Source: Plantago major
Taxonomy: Eukaryota > Streptophyta > Magnoliopsida > Lamiales > Plantaginaceae
Length of the DNA: 64,000 nt
NCBI GenBank assembly: GCA_026545765.1
Contig: CM048839.1
Coordinates: 17,670,566-17,734,565, forward strand
Reading direction: 5' to 3'
Shown here: positions 47,250 to 59,692 of the stretch, one piece after another
How the letters are laid out: every line of letters begins with the position of its first letter
How positions within the stretch are numbered: the first letter of the stretch is position 1
Made by a program: the position numbers and the translations under genes
Notes under the pieces: model-generated
What the model was told of the DNA's origin: nothing
Databases searched by the model: none
The model's input: the letters and a program-made list of their open reading frames with translations, nothing else

Positions 47250-48610
47250 ATTCAGATCCAATAATTACAATCATAACATCTTATATTTTGACTAAAATAT
47301 CATATATAAAAACCATAACATCATATATACTGATTATATAGTTTCGACCAAATATGGATCCAATAATTATAATAATAACATCATATATTTTGACTAGAAC
47401 ATCATATATATTAACCATGAAATCATATATTCTGCTATTGCAACATTTTTTTTTAGAACATCAGTTACATAAATGGTGTTAAACACATGTCTTTTTTTCT
47501 TACTTCCACCTTCACGTGTGCTATTAAAATCTTTTTGGCACATGACACCGTTTTTATGGTCGTTGTCTTTTTTATACATATACATTTATCATCTCTTCGA
47601 TACAAAAGTTGTGAATCCTCCCATTGCATTGCTTTCCGTTCTTCTAAACTACTTGTAGCGAAATACCAGAAACATCATACATACATAATTAAAACATCAC
47701 ACTTCAAGAGTCAAACATCACATTTCAACAGTGAATTCGATGTTATTAGACATTAACATAATATAATTTAACACAAACATCACATCTCCAAAGTCAAATA
47801 TCATATTTTTTTTCAGTGTTAAACATCGGGAATCCCATTTAGAGAGTCAGATGTTACTAAGACATTAACATCATGTAATTTATCACAAACATCACATCTC
47901 CAGAGTATAACATCACATTTTAAGAGTCAAACATTACTTCTCCAGGGATGTTAGGAAGATATTAACATCATGCAATTTCACAACAAACATCACATGTCAA
48001 GAGTAAAACATCACATCTGTAGGTGCATATCTTCATCATGAATAAATGTTGGACGTTACCAATAGATTAACATCATGTTGTTTACCACAAACATCACATT
48101 TTAGACAATATCTTCATGAATAAATCATGGACGTTATCAATACATTAGTATCATATCATTCACCACAAACATCATATTCCAAGAGTCAAACACGCATTTG
48201 AAGGTACACATGTTCATGAATACACGCTGGATGTTACAAATACATTAGCATCATGTCATTTAGCACAAACATCATATCTCAATAGTTAAACATCACATTT
48301 GCAGGTCCACATGTTCATGCATACATGTTGGATGTTACCAATACAGTAACATCATGTCATTTACCATAAACATCATATTCCAAGAGTCAAACATCAGGTC
48401 CACTTGTTCATGAATACATGTTGTGGACAGTACTAATACATTATCATCATGTCATTCACTACGAACATCACATTTCGATACCGAAACATCACATTTTTAG
48501 ATTCACAATATCCATGGTTATATGTTGTATGTTACCAATACTTTAACATCATGTCATTCACAAAAAACATCACATTTCGATAGTAAAACATCACATTTTC
48601 GGAATTGAAA
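47250..48610. repeat. Diverged tandem array built on AACATCAC/AACATCAT words
   Basis: From about 47850 the unit is roughly 100 bp and recurs about eight times. Each unit holds TTAACATCATG, then TCATTTACCACAAACATCAC, then AAGAGTCAAACATCACATT, then a CACATGTTCATGAATACATG or similar, then TTGGATGTTACCAATAC. The first half (47250-47850) has shorter, looser copies. Units differ by many substitutions, so the array is old. It may lie inside a larger element with ends near 47121 and 49082, where GAGACGGTCTCTC and GGTCTCTC words occur, but no target duplication was found. Confidence 0.75.
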
Positions 48611-48653
48611 ATCATGTGTATCACTAAGAAATAGTAAAAAGTTGATTAAATCA

Positions 48654-48731
48654 TACCTAGTTGTGGATCAGCAACTTGTAAAGTTTCATCAGCCGAAATT
48701 TCAACAATCCTTCGATCAATAACCTCCATAG
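48654..48731 (-). pseudogene. Possible first exon of a transposon-type gene
   Basis: On the minus strand an ATG at 48731 opens MEVIDRRIVEISADETLQV and continues to a CTAG|GTATG donor near 48654. It is preceded by about 250 bp with a TATATATATA box at 48976-48985, so it has the shape of a promoter plus first exon. It abuts the tandem array, and nothing readable follows. The short peptide resembles the N-terminal leader of FAR1/Mutator-type proteins only loosely; I would not name it. Confidence 0.3.
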
Positions 48732-49089
48732 TCTGTAACAATGAGTAAATGAAGCTTTCAATTGACAGATCGACAATTTAGCTGACATTATCACCGATGA
48801 ATGACGCATCGATCGGAAGTTGGGAAGAATCGGTTGAAAGTTGTGTAGAATCATGATCCTAGAAGCTGAGATCGAGAATTGCCTGGAAATTTTGAGAATT
48901 TCATATGGAGAAAAAACTGAACAATGAATCTGAAGAATGAAGAATGAACGTGAATAAGCTACATTTGACTATATATATATAGGATCTAGCGAAGATCCAA
49001 ATGGAATTGAATTATACAATTGGATTGAATTAGTTTCTATATATGGTTTGGTCTCTCAGTGTCTCACTATTGTAGGTCTCTCATAAAAG

Positions 49090-50072
49090 CTACTCCAATT
49101 ATTAGCTCAACTATTTGGTCCTATCTTTCTTCATCATATATACGCCTAAAGTGCCCATCATTATAATTTCATATTCATTAAATTGTGTTAGTCACAACTC
49201 ACACGAGGCTTACTAGAGTTAAATTATGGTAAATACAATGGTTCTTATCACATGAGAATCTTGCGTAAGGGATTCAAGATTTATCCACTTATAAATGTCC
49301 AATCATTTTACGGGAGATGACTTTATAATAGGAGTGGAGAATTTAGTAAAGCTAATGCGTTTCATTTACATGATGATGATGTGACTTAATAAATAGCTCA
49401 TTCGTTACGAATTACAATATTCATTTCTACTTCGTTCCAAATTAAATGTTCAATTTTAACTTCACTAATGTAGATGAATGCGTATAGAAAATTTGATATA
49501 AATAAAAGGAACTTGTGATACCCGATGTCGTATATTTATTAGTGCACATCGGATAGATTATTTGTAGGATATGTAAAGTTGAAACGAGGTAAGTAACTAG
49601 TAACAGTGAAAACTTGAAATCTAAGCCCACCTCGAGATTTGATTAAATCCAATGAGTTGAAGCCCAAAATTTTGTAATCGCAGGCCCAATGCATTATGGA
49701 CAACTGACAAGTTACATGAATTTCATTAGCCCATTGGATGATACAATTTTTGCTTTATGGATCGGATGTACATCCCAAATCATTTTGATATTACAAACCC
49801 AAACTTATAAGAGTCATACTTGGTCTAATTACGTATTTTTGGGCCTCTAAGGCAGTTTTTGGAGGCATTGGCGAGTGGCGAAAATGAAAAGTAGTGATTG
49901 TGAACTTGTGATGGTTGTTATGGGCAGCGTGTGGTGGTTCATTCGCATGGGCTTAGCTATGACGGAAACTCAGGGGGAATGGAAGTATTATCTAAAAAAA
50001 TTCAAGTGGGGTGAAATGATAAAATTTTCAAATCCGCAAGAGTAAAATTTACAGAATTTAATCCGGCCACAC
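49090..50072. other. Intergenic spacer
   Basis: AT-rich spacer with no recognised gene. The last 200 bp before the hAT-like element is slightly less AT-rich. Confidence 0.5.
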
Positions 50073-50080
50073 CTCCTATC

Positions 50081-50929
50081 TAGAGATGGCAATTGGGCCG
50101 GTCCCGGGCCGGGCCTTAAGCGGTTCGGGCCTGTTTTTAAGGGACCGTGCCGGGCTGGGCTTTTGAGATATATGTAGTCCCGGCCAAGCCCCTAGCCCCA
50201 TTATTTTGGGGCCGGGCCGGGCTCGTTAGCGGGCTGGTCCGGGCCAGAAAAACAATTTTTCCTCTGCTTTTTTTTTTCATTTCTCTTTTTATACATAATA
50301 AAAAAGAACTTTTTTTTTCTTGGCATGTAAAATGTTATTACAAACTCTTTACTAGTTAAATGCATAAATGAAAGTAAAAAAACTACTATATACATAAGCA
50401 ATGTACTGTACCGGGTGAAAGTTAAGTAAACTATTGTTTTGGCTCATTTAGCATACATGTGATCAAAATTCAAAATCATTAAACATGTGAAGTATAAAAG
50501 AATGCTGAGAGACAGCAATTGTAGGAAAAAAAGAATTGATGAAGAATAAAATGTAAATGATGAATTGATGAGTGAATGGGACGGCAAGTAGGAAGAAAAG
50601 AATGAACAATTTTAATGTGTTTTGGAGTTGGACTATGGATTTGTAATGTATAAACCCATTTAGTGTGATTAGTTTTCTTAGAGTCCAATTTTAATGTGTT
50701 AGCTCGATTAATAAATTTCGATTCTTATCAAATATCACATAATATGTTCAATAAATATATCGGGCTTTTCGGTCCGGGCTTAAGCGGTCCGGGCCGGACC
50801 ATGGAATAAGTGGCCCCTAAAGCCCTATTAAAATATTCGGTCACAGGCCTATATTAACGGGCTGGTCCGGGCCTGCCATTTTTACGGGCTGGACGGACTT
50901 GTCTACGATAGGCCCCATTAGCACCTCTA
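50081..50929. mobile_element. hAT-like nonautonomous element (849 bp) with perfect 8-bp duplication
   Basis: CTCCTATC flanks the element on both sides (50073-50080 and 50930-50937), an exact 8-bp duplication. The ends TAGAGATGGCAATTGGGCC and, reverse complemented, TAGAGGTGCTAATGGGGCC are terminal inverted repeats of the hAT type. The first 160 and last 170 bp are crowded with GGGCCGGGCC, GCGGGCTGG and CCGGGCTTAAGCGG words, while the centre is AT-rich and non-coding. Confidence 0.93.
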
Positions 50930-50937
50930 CTCCTATC

Positions 50938-52020
50938 TCCATCCCGATTGCTGATAATGCAATGTAGGCGGAGTTGCGCCGCCCAGATGCATGACCCAGC
51001 CAGAGAGGCAACCCAAACAGAATCCGGGCCGAATTAACTAAGCATTATCAGTCTTGAAGAGGGCCCAATTAGTTAGCCATCCAAGGCCTGTATTTACTAT
51101 GAACAATGAGTGTAGTCGATAGTGGCCAACCCAAACATAATTTTGAAGTTCTATTCCACATTCAACACAATCCCCCCTCTTGTTAAATGAGTCAAGTATC
51201 ACATAATTTGATTTGAGCCTAGACTCGATTAGAATTATGAAATATATGCAAATAAATTAAAACTCAAGCTTAATTAACTTGTAACTCGAGACGTAAATGC
51301 TTATTAAAAAAATCCTATAAGGTAATCCGACTTTTAGCACAAAAATTGAGAGTAGTTTGACAAAGCGCAATTAGAAATTATGGTGGATTGGATCGATATA
51401 AGATATAGAAAAATGGTTCACGTGAGGTCACTTAAATCGAGTGGGACAGATCTACAGCAGGCTCACATGCATTTCCCATTGTTCCATAAACCTATTTTGT
51501 CCATTTATTTGCTACCCTCCCACTACTCTACTATGCGTACTTCAACATTTAAGTCGTAGTAGTAATTGATTCGTATCGTATCCTGCTATCATAATATTTT
51601 CATTTATTAGATTGTCCGTCAACAAAAATGAAAATGAAAAATTTTACGATAAAAATGTCAAAAACAAATCCGTACAAATACTTTGTCGACAGAATTGAAA
51701 ATGAGAAATTTTATGTGAAACATTATAAATGATAAAATAAAAAGGATCGTATTATTTAGTAGTAGCATTAGCGGGAAAAGAGTAGGTTCGTATTCAGTTG
51801 GCCTCATAATGCAACGTTTTATACTTTTAAAATGTTGAAAACGATATACTCCACTAAACTCAGACATTAATGAACCAATCATAGTAATACATACTAGTTA
51901 CTAGTAATAGATTGTAGATGTAGACCCCATTGGAATAAATATTGCAAGCAAACTTTAAAGTCGAAATAAGCTAATACCCAAAACAAGACAATCTCTAAAC
52001 AAAACAAAACAAAACAAAAA
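50938..52020. other. Intergenic; upstream region of the PR-1 gene
   Basis: No gene recognised. The 5' UTR of the PR-1 gene probably includes the AAACAAAACAAAAC run at 51998-52019. I saw no unmistakable TATA box; GGAATAAATATTGC near 51931 is a weak candidate. Confidence 0.5.
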
Positions 52021-52518
52021 ATGGTGGGAGTGAAAATCTTGTCAACATTCACTTGCCTCCTCCTCTTCACCAACCAATGCTCCTCCGCTACCACTCCGGC
52101 AGACGAATACCTAGCCGCACACAACGAAGCTAGAGCCGCGGTCGGTGTAACCCCCCTGCAATGGAGCCTGTCCCTAGCCAAGTCCGCCAGCCTAACTGTC
52201 CGACTCCAACGTGACAAGCAAAACTGCACCTTTGCCAACTTAACCAACAGCCAGTATGGTGGCAACCAGCTCTGGGCCGGTGGACACGCTGTTGCACCGC
52301 GTGCCGTGGTTGAGAATTGGGTTGCGGAGAAGAAGTTTTACGAGTATGCGAAGAACGAGTGTGCACCGGAACACCAGTGTGGGGTCTACACACAGGTGGT
52401 CTGGAAGAAGTCAGCGGAGCTGGGATGTGCTCAGGCTGTGTGTCCTAATCAGCATTCTAGTTTGACTGTCTGTTTCTATAATCCTCCTGGAAATGTTGTT
52501 GGAGAGAAACCTTATTGA
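52021..52518 (+). CDS. PR-1 protein, STS14 type (CAP superfamily), secreted, 165 aa
   Basis: Intronless. Residues 1-23 form a signal peptide (hydrophobic core STFTCLLLF, cut after SSA). The CAP domain follows: AHNEAR (33-38; His34), NQLWAGG, VVENWVAEKKFY, CGVYTQVVWKK (120-130), LGCAQAVC (135-141) and CFYNPPGN (151-158). Six cysteines of the mature protein (69, 114, 120, 136, 141, 151) fit the three PR-1 disulphides. Asn68 and Asn73 are in N-glycosylation motifs. Val122 stands where PR-1 proteins usually have His in the conserved His/Glu cluster; CGVYTQVVW and CFYNPPGN are features I associate with the pistil protein STS14. The C-terminus PPGNVVGEKPY fits the CAPE defence-peptide pattern. AATAAA is at 52618-52623. 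It is convergent with the MIP1-like gene. Confidence 0.95.
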   Translation: MVGVKILSTFTCLLLFTNQCSSATTPADEYLAAHNEARAAVGVTPLQWSLSLAKSASLTVRLQRDKQNCTFANLTNSQYGGNQLWAGGHAVAPRAVVENWVAEKKFYEYAKNECAPEHQCGVYTQVVWKKSAELGCAQAVCPNQHSSLTVCFYNPPGNVVGEKPY

Positions 52519-53184
52519 TTGGTAGTTTCTTGTTATGTCATCTGATGATGATTATGGAAGTTTAACTTCTGTTCTGATTATGTAATTCTAATCTTGGGAT
52601 TTATCCCCTCTGATTGAAATAAAAAGACAATTTAGTACTACTCAGTTTGCAAATTGCTCTAATCATTAAAAACAGCTGTTCTGTAAAACAATCATTTTTA
52701 GATTCTTTTAAACCAGTTAGCAGATCCTGTTTTCTTCAAACATGTAGTTAATGCTTCTGATGCAAATAAGCAACAATTAGTTTTAAAAAAAGATGTTTAT
52801 GATGGCATAACATTTTTAGTTTTTGTTACCGACAGGGAAGGGCTCTGCCGTTAACAAAAACTGTTGCATCTATATCAATTACCTTCAAAACTGTTGCGAA
52901 CGGGCTTAGTCTGGGTACGAACATTGTCAAACTCGATCATATTTCACTCACAAAACTCAGAAAATTTATTAGATTAGACTAAAATGGGCACCAGAACTAT
53001 ATATACAGCTAGAGATGGAAAACCATCTAGTTGTGACAGATAACAAAGAGCTGCCAGAACCGCAAAAAGCCATGTCGATGCATCTACATTCTAGCTCAAA
53101 TGAGAACCTAGAGCCTCTACTGAAGAACGGAATATAAAGGCATGTACTTCATGAAAGAGGGAAAACAATCATTGCGGATCTTGT
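52519..53184. other. Shared 3' region of two convergent genes
   Basis: Holds the 3' UTR of the PR-1 gene (AATAAA at 52618-52623) and, on the minus strand, that of the DUF547 gene (AATAAA at 52980-52975). Between them is an imperfect palindrome at 52818-52862. Confidence 0.6.
52818..52862. repeat. 45-nt imperfect palindrome between convergent genes
   Basis: The left arm AGTTTTTGTTACCGACAG and the right arm (reverse complement AGTTTTTGTTAACGGCAG) match at 16 of 18 positions around a short GGAAGGGCT-type loop. It lies between the poly(A) signals of the two convergent genes. It could act as a transcript-end hairpin or be a trimmed transposon relic. Confidence 0.75.
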
Positions 53185-56100
53185 TCACTTCACAAGGTCT
53201 TTCAGTATGAGATACCTGAATGTGAAATTGTGAGGTACCCATTCAATGTTCTTCCGCGACTTTCCTAGCTGGCGTTTCTTGATGCTTTTTCTCAGGGAGT
53301 CTGGTAAAGATTTTTGGATCATCTCCATTATGCCAGCAGGGCATAGTCCCGAGTCCTTTGAGAAGGATTCAACGACCTTTGGCATGATGATCTTCTGATC
53401 TTTCCGAACACCAAATGTCGCTCGGATGTAATCTTCTTTTGCTGTTTCCAGCTCTTGAATTACTCTCTTGGGTGTGTAAACACGAAGCTGGAAACAAGAA
53501 ATAAAAATGTGTAAATTTGGTATGTGTTGTTTCATTTGGCTTTCATTTCATGATCATATACTGGCATGATGTGCTGAAATATTCTCTGATTTCTTACAGC
53601 AGGATCAGAATGACTTCCAGATGAAAGCGCAAAGTAAAGAAGGGGCTCCGGACGTTCAATTGCATATGCTTGTCGCTCATCACCGACTTTAAATTTTGAT
53701 TTTGAAGCGAGTAACAGCCTAAGCCACTGCATTAAGAGCCACGATGATCAGAAACATAGCTTACAACTTACATTCAGAGAAACAATAAATGATCAAATTA
53801 GTTACTGTGTGTGACAACAAATTCAGACACAAAATGTTGGTACATTTCCTATTAATCTTCATAATTTCAAGTTTGCAAAGCCTGAATATACGAAATTACG
53901 AATTATGTAGCCTGAATTAGCAGCTAAAGACATATAAGCCCATGTGGATGAGTGCATACCTGGCTAGGACGTGATAATCGGCATCCCAGTATAGAACTTT
54001 GAATTACATCTGCACTCACTATTTGACCTCCAACATTATAAGCGGCCTAATAAACAGAAACGTTAAATATGTTAGTACTTGTAAAATGTAGTCTCTCTAA
54101 GACCAAGAAGAAAAATCTGCTCTATTACCTTGAGAAGTAGAAACATTCGCTTCATATTGTTTTGTGGGATGCCATATGCCAAAAATGCCTGTAACGATAC
54201 ACAAAACAGTAAGCTCCCAAGTCTGAGATGGTTAGTTATCCATAGGAGACATAAATTTTGCAGGTTAAGGTCTTTACATGCATCACCAAAGCATTATGCA
54301 CATTGATCCAGAACGCCATCTTCTCCTCATGTGACATCTTTTTAGGATCAACATCTTCCAGTCGAGATATAAGAGACCTGCAAAATACAAGTCAATGACC
54401 TATTCCAGCTTAAAGCATGAAAAATTAAATTCAATCAAGTAAAATCTCACCGGAAATTCTGTAACAGGTGTTCAATATCACCCAACTTCTGATTATCTCG
54501 GTATATAAAATGTACTTCGACCATTGTGCTGTAAGGACCACTGAAATCTTTAAGTCCTTCTACGTGGAAAGGATTATCTAGTCTAACATCGAACGAAGAA
54601 TCATTTCCCACTCCAGGACTCCACAAGTCATATTGATCTTTAGGAGAAAACGCACTTATGGATGATAAAGATGAACTTGGGGATGAGACGCCACGATTTG
54701 ATACAGGTGGATCAGCAAGCTTGCAGTATATGTTGGATATGCACTTGACCATTTCTTCAGAGAGCTTGTTTGGTGTCTCAGGAATATGATCTGAAATACG
54801 AGTACCGAGATGCTCCGCCAAACTGATTACATTCGAAGAAGCACTTTGTGCATACTATAAGCACACAAAAAACTTTGGTTAGTCCTTGGACAACACATGA
54901 ATGAATGATATGATCATCCTATAATTATACTATATATCAATGTCAGTTATAAGGCCAATAGATAAGCTTCAGATACCTCCATCATGGATAGTGGCTGAGA
55001 ATGGCAAGCACGCACTTTCCCCACGTCCTCCTCTGAAGGAGAGCTTCTATTTACCACAGCTGAATGTTGATAAAGTGCAGACTGAGACCGCTGAACACCA
55101 GAATCCGGAAGCTGGTCATTAGACGGACCACCAGCATCTGTCCTTGAATTAGATAGCATCTGAGCCTCAGCTTCAGGTGCAACATTCTTGTTTGCAGATG
55201 TTGTATTGGCAAAATCTAAGCGCCTTCGTCTTGGTGTTGTTAACGGTGAATGTAACCCTTCAACTTTCTTTGATGGAGATAATGAAGAGGTTTGTTGATC
55301 TTGATCAAATGCTTTCCGGTAAAGAGCAAGAAGATATTGTTCCAAATGTCCAACTTCAAACTCCAATAGGGCAATCTCTCTAATTAGTTCTGTTGCTGGC
55401 TGCAAAGTAAATAGAAAAACTCTTCACTATATCGAATAAGTTTGATCTATTAACAATAACAACAACAACAACAAACAACATAGCATGAAAATTGAGGATG
55501 TGCCTACATCTATAGTGCATGTAGTTTAGAATCCCGCTGTTTAAACAAATAAAATCTGAAAACACACAAACAAAAAACAATAATCATAAAAGAAGCCCAT
55601 AGATTGCTACCTTAGGAATTGCAGCTTCATTTGTAAAATCATGGGAGGAAGCCCTATAACCCAGTGCCTTCTCCAGGGCACCTCGAACGGAAACTTGATC
55701 ATGTAACCTCTTCTCAAGCAACAATATCTGCACAGCCAAAGAAAGTTACATATTTTATCCACAGAGCTGTGCAAGAGACTAATGCAAAAGTAGCACAATA
55801 GAACATTATTAGCAGTTGCAAAACTTATGTTACAAAGTCACTCTCAGAACTTCACATAATCAACATTTACATACCTCTTGCCTCAAACAATGTTGGATTT
55901 CAGCATTTGATGAATGTTTCTTCTTGCTGTTGGAACAGCCATCTAAGTGCTCCATATCCTGGAAAAAAGAAATTAACAGTAAAAAATCAAACTCTAAATA
56001 GTGGTCCACTCCATTCAAGAATCACAGCAAGGGCACCATAAGAAGTGCTAACCAGCTTCTGTCGATGAGCTGCTTCTATCGTTTCACTCGGACTATATTC

Positions 56101-56630
56101 CTCAACTCCTCTCTTATCAGGAAAGCTGCCATTGCAATAATATCTCATCACGAAACAGAAACATAAACAGAGCTATAATTTCACTCTCCTACAAGTATCA
56201 ATCCTACCCATATGCCACTCCTACACAACTACACAAGTTGTTTAAAATAACATAATTTCTAAAGAAGAACCAAAAGAACTTCGAGGCCCAAGTAATAAGA
56301 GGGCAAAATGGAATATAACTAGTTAAATACCAGACCTGAAACCCCTATTCAACATTTCACACATATATAAACCTTCACTCATTTTTCCCAAGAAAAATTG
56401 CTTGCACAGAGAACCTAAGGAGAGCTAGAATTAAGCACTGCTTTACTCTTATACTGGACTTAAAGGCATAGTTATGGAATACCCATTTAATGATTATTCA
56501 ACCAAAAAATCAGACAGAAAATTGAAGAAGAATGTGAAGGCACCAAATTAATGCCAAGAATGTACCTCTTAGAACGCTTGTGTGTAGCCAGCCCAAGCAA
56601 TTTACTTCTGCCAAACTTTTCCTTATCCAT
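53185..56630 (-). CDS. MIP1-like leucine-zipper plus DUF547 protein, 11 exons, 614 aa
   Basis: Minus-strand exons, all with GT..AG borders and kept frame: 56630-56566, 56125-56053, 55958-55875, 55727-55611, 55399-54977, 54854-54451, 54377-54278, 54188-54129, 54046-53960, 53726-53598 and 53487-53185, ending with TGA. The sum is 1845 bp. Residues about 70-145 form the Lzipper-MIP1 coiled coil (LLLEKRLHDQVSVRGALEKA, then LIREIALLEFEVGHLEQYL). A Ser-rich linker follows. DUF547 covers about 385-515 (MAFWINVHNALVMHAFLAYG, AAYNVGGQIVSADVIQSSIL, LYFALSSGSHSDPA). The C-terminus ends FTFRYLILKDLVK. Proteins of this type are annotated as ternary complex factor MIP1 homologues; the biochemical role is unsettled. 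All exons join cleanly, so the gene looks functional. The ATG at 56630 starts MDKEKFGRSKLLGL. Confidence 0.93.
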
Positions 56631-59600
56631 CTCTGCAACACCCAACCACATTTCACTAATTAACCAAGAGATAAATGCAGAAAAGGCTCAAGGACAAGCA
56701 ATGAATACCAGAAGAATCAGTACCTTTCACCAGCCCTGTCAAGATTGAATTTTTATGACATTAAATGAAAGAAGAGCCAAAAGGGTTGCTGAAAAACCTC
56801 AGCAGTCAAAACCCCATTGTCTTTTTTCAGCTACACTCAAGTCTGAAACTGATGTGCATACGCAAAAACTCCGTTAAAGGAAAAAAGAGTTGCTTTTGAC
56901 TACTAAAGAATACTACTCCCTTAATCTTTCACCCGGACCAACAAAATTTGTTGCTGAAACTGTGGCTTTTAGGCAATGTGTGACTTTCTTGGTGTTAAAA
57001 GAAGCAAAATAAGTAAGCTTTTCTTTTCTTTTCTATTTTGCTAGTAGAAGAAAGAAAGAAAGTCCCATGCTTTAGTAATGTCAAAGTGCACAAAAGACCA
57101 AAAGTGACAAGAAAATGCAGAAAAAATGGTGATTATTGAGAATCTGTAATTAGACAAAGGAAAAAGAGTTGAGATTTGGGATCAATGATGGAAACCCACA
57201 TTCCCTTTCAATTGCTGGAATGCAAGTGGGAGTTGGTGAGTTGTTGTCCCTTAATGCCAAATATATACTGCTGAGAGAGCACACTATTATTTTTCAGTTA
57301 AAAACCCTGCTATTTATTAGGGCTTATGGGTACTTTATTCTACATGAACAATATTATTTGCACTGCGCGCTTGGAAACACACTATGAGATCCATATAGAT
57401 TGACCGGTTTACCCCCCCCCCCCCCCCCCCCCCCGACTTGTGGATGTACTGATATCGACTCTAATATAGAAGTCTCTTATTGTATACTAGCATTTACGTA
57501 ATACGCTACGTGTGTTAAGGGTTTTTTTATATAAACAAATTTGCGATTGAAAAAAGAGAAAACATTTGAAAATAATAAATAAAATGGGAAAATTTATGCC
57601 AATAGGATTCGAACCCTACATCTTCTACTTAAACAATGACACATGTAAGTATCATATTCAAATTGAATCAGTAAAATCAACGGATAAAATTTAAATTGAA
57701 TTATAAACTTGGTGAATTATTATAATACTTTAAATAATTTTTTTTTGTCACCCGGATATGATGCTTGACAAGATTTTCTTAATAGTGAAAGTATTGTGTA
57801 AAAAGAAATTCTTACATGGATAAGATATATGGGTAAGTTGTAGAACTCGTAGATTATAATAAACCACGTTATTTAGAAATTCAATTGGACTCGTAGCTTG
57901 TAGTAGAACTCGATCAAATATTTCAATTTCTCCGAAATACTCTCAAACTATAACGGCAAGTGATTTAATAATATCATAGTATAATGAAAATTTAAGATGT
58001 AATACTTCACACTATAAGTTTGTTAATAATTTAACCATTATCATTTAGAGGAATTCGATGTCAAATTTATTATGGTTGGTTGAAAAAATCAATATGGGAA
58101 GATGAAATTGGACGAAGTCGCATAGAGGGAATATATAGAATGTTCATCTAGTACCATCTCAATAACGTTTGTGGAATCATGCACATTTATGAGTCTAGCT
58201 GAGACTTAATTCTAAAAAACTTTATAGAGATGGAAGGTAGCTCGTGGAATACTTAAATGTTGTATCCATAATCCATTCATATTTATTACACTCTAATGGA
58301 TCTCAAATTGTTCGACACTCGGACATAAAGCCATAAAGGTTGGCTAATGAAACAATTTTCGTGCATTCACATTTACGCCACACAGTAAAATTATTGGTGA
58401 TGGGTCATTTTTACCGTATGGTCCGTACCTCAATTTCACTTTGGTTAGAATATGGTCAGAAAGTCACGCAAACACTAAATGCATTTCTTTTCTTCTCCAC
58501 AAGGAAGAAAAAAAAGGAAGGAATCGTTTTCTCTTTTATGTGGCAGTTAAATTTTCTTTTTAACCTTTTCCTTTTTGGGTTATTCTTAAAGTATGAACAA
58601 AGATTCTATAACATACGCTAATGTGAGTTCATATGCGTTTAAGGAAATCTTGCTCGAGAGAAAAAACTAAAGTGATCGGGAATTTTGAGGTCAACATAAA
58701 GGTGAAGATGAAAAGGTGAGTGTAAAAAGTAAGAAGTATGGGAAATCCGAGGCCTAAGAAACTAGAAATTGGCATCCAGTCATATTATTAGTAGTAGTGA
58801 AGAAAGGTAAATTTCAAAAATAGTCAATTACTAACTAGTACATAATTAGGATATGTTATTTTCATCTGAAAACTCATTAATTTCAGTTTAATTGATTCGA
58901 TTCTGCTTGTTTTTATATCTGCAATTCGATTCTGCATAAAGAATAAAAGTTCTTTACCTATAAACTCTCGTCAAATACTTGATTTTCTTAAACAATAGAA
59001 AAATCATATCACAACTAGTATTAATAGAGTGAATGTGTCATACACTTGGGTGGTCGTTTGAAAAAATCTTGAATTTTATAAAAATTTGACTAACTAAAAA
59101 TCGTAATAGTACATAATTAAATATCGAAATGGAAGTGAGGTGGAATTGGGAGCAAAAGTTTCGTAGAATCTTCTTGAAGATGAAATTGATGTATTTTAAT
59201 TTTGATGATATAAGGAACATATGATGTGATATTGTAGGGATAATTAATATTGCTATTATAAGATGCTAAAAGAACATACTCCTACAAGATAATCACTAAC
59301 AGAATAACTATTGAAATGATTTCTTGCTTTGCAATTTGGAAGAAAACAAGTGTGCTACTTTTGTAGTATTGCAAAAACCACATTACTAGAATACAAGCTC
59401 TCCAAAGTGAGTAGAACCAAATAGAAAAAGATAAGGTAATGTTCATGAAAAATTAAAGGTGGTTGTAATATTAACGGGAAAATTTGATGCTAGAGAAATA
59501 AAAAGTAGTGTCACCTCAAAAGGGATGAGAGGTGAAAGGTTAAAGTCACATAAGATGCTCGAAACCAATTGAAATTTTGATGGTTTTCTATTTGTCTATC

Positions 59601-59684
59601 TTCAGTTCTTAAGAACAGGGGATTTTTTAAAAAAAATACTATCTATTTTTAAGGAAAATATATAGTAGAAGATGCCCATGTTGT
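56631..59684. other. Upstream region of the DUF547 gene and spacer
   Basis: The first several hundred bases are the presumed 5' UTR and promoter of the minus-strand DUF547 gene. A C tract of about 23 bases is at 57412-57434. On the minus strand a perfect RNA polymerase III box B (GGGTTCGAATCC) occurs at 57614-57603, without a convincing box A. No further gene was recognised up to 59684. Confidence 0.5.
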
Positions 59685-59692
59685 CTTGGAGT

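Noticed and set aside
47690..48610. Repeats that superficially resemble a CRISPR array
   Set aside because: Units are diverged throughout, there are no unique spacers of constant length, and the context is a plant nuclear genome.
47121..49082. Treating 47121-49082 as one defined Mutator-like element
   Set aside because: The candidate ends match only loosely and no 9-bp duplication was found, so it is mentioned only as a possibility.
50147..50359. Short frame inside the hAT-like element
   Set aside because: It reads through GGGCCGGGCC subterminal repeats and an A/T-rich centre; no coding signal.
51894..52265. 123-residue minus-strand frame overlapping the PR-1 start
   Set aside because: It is the antisense shadow of the PR-1 coding sequence and has no domain of its own.
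57603..57614. Possible tRNA gene or SINE from a perfect box B
   Set aside because: No acceptor stem, no box A at the right distance and no cloverleaf could be drawn.
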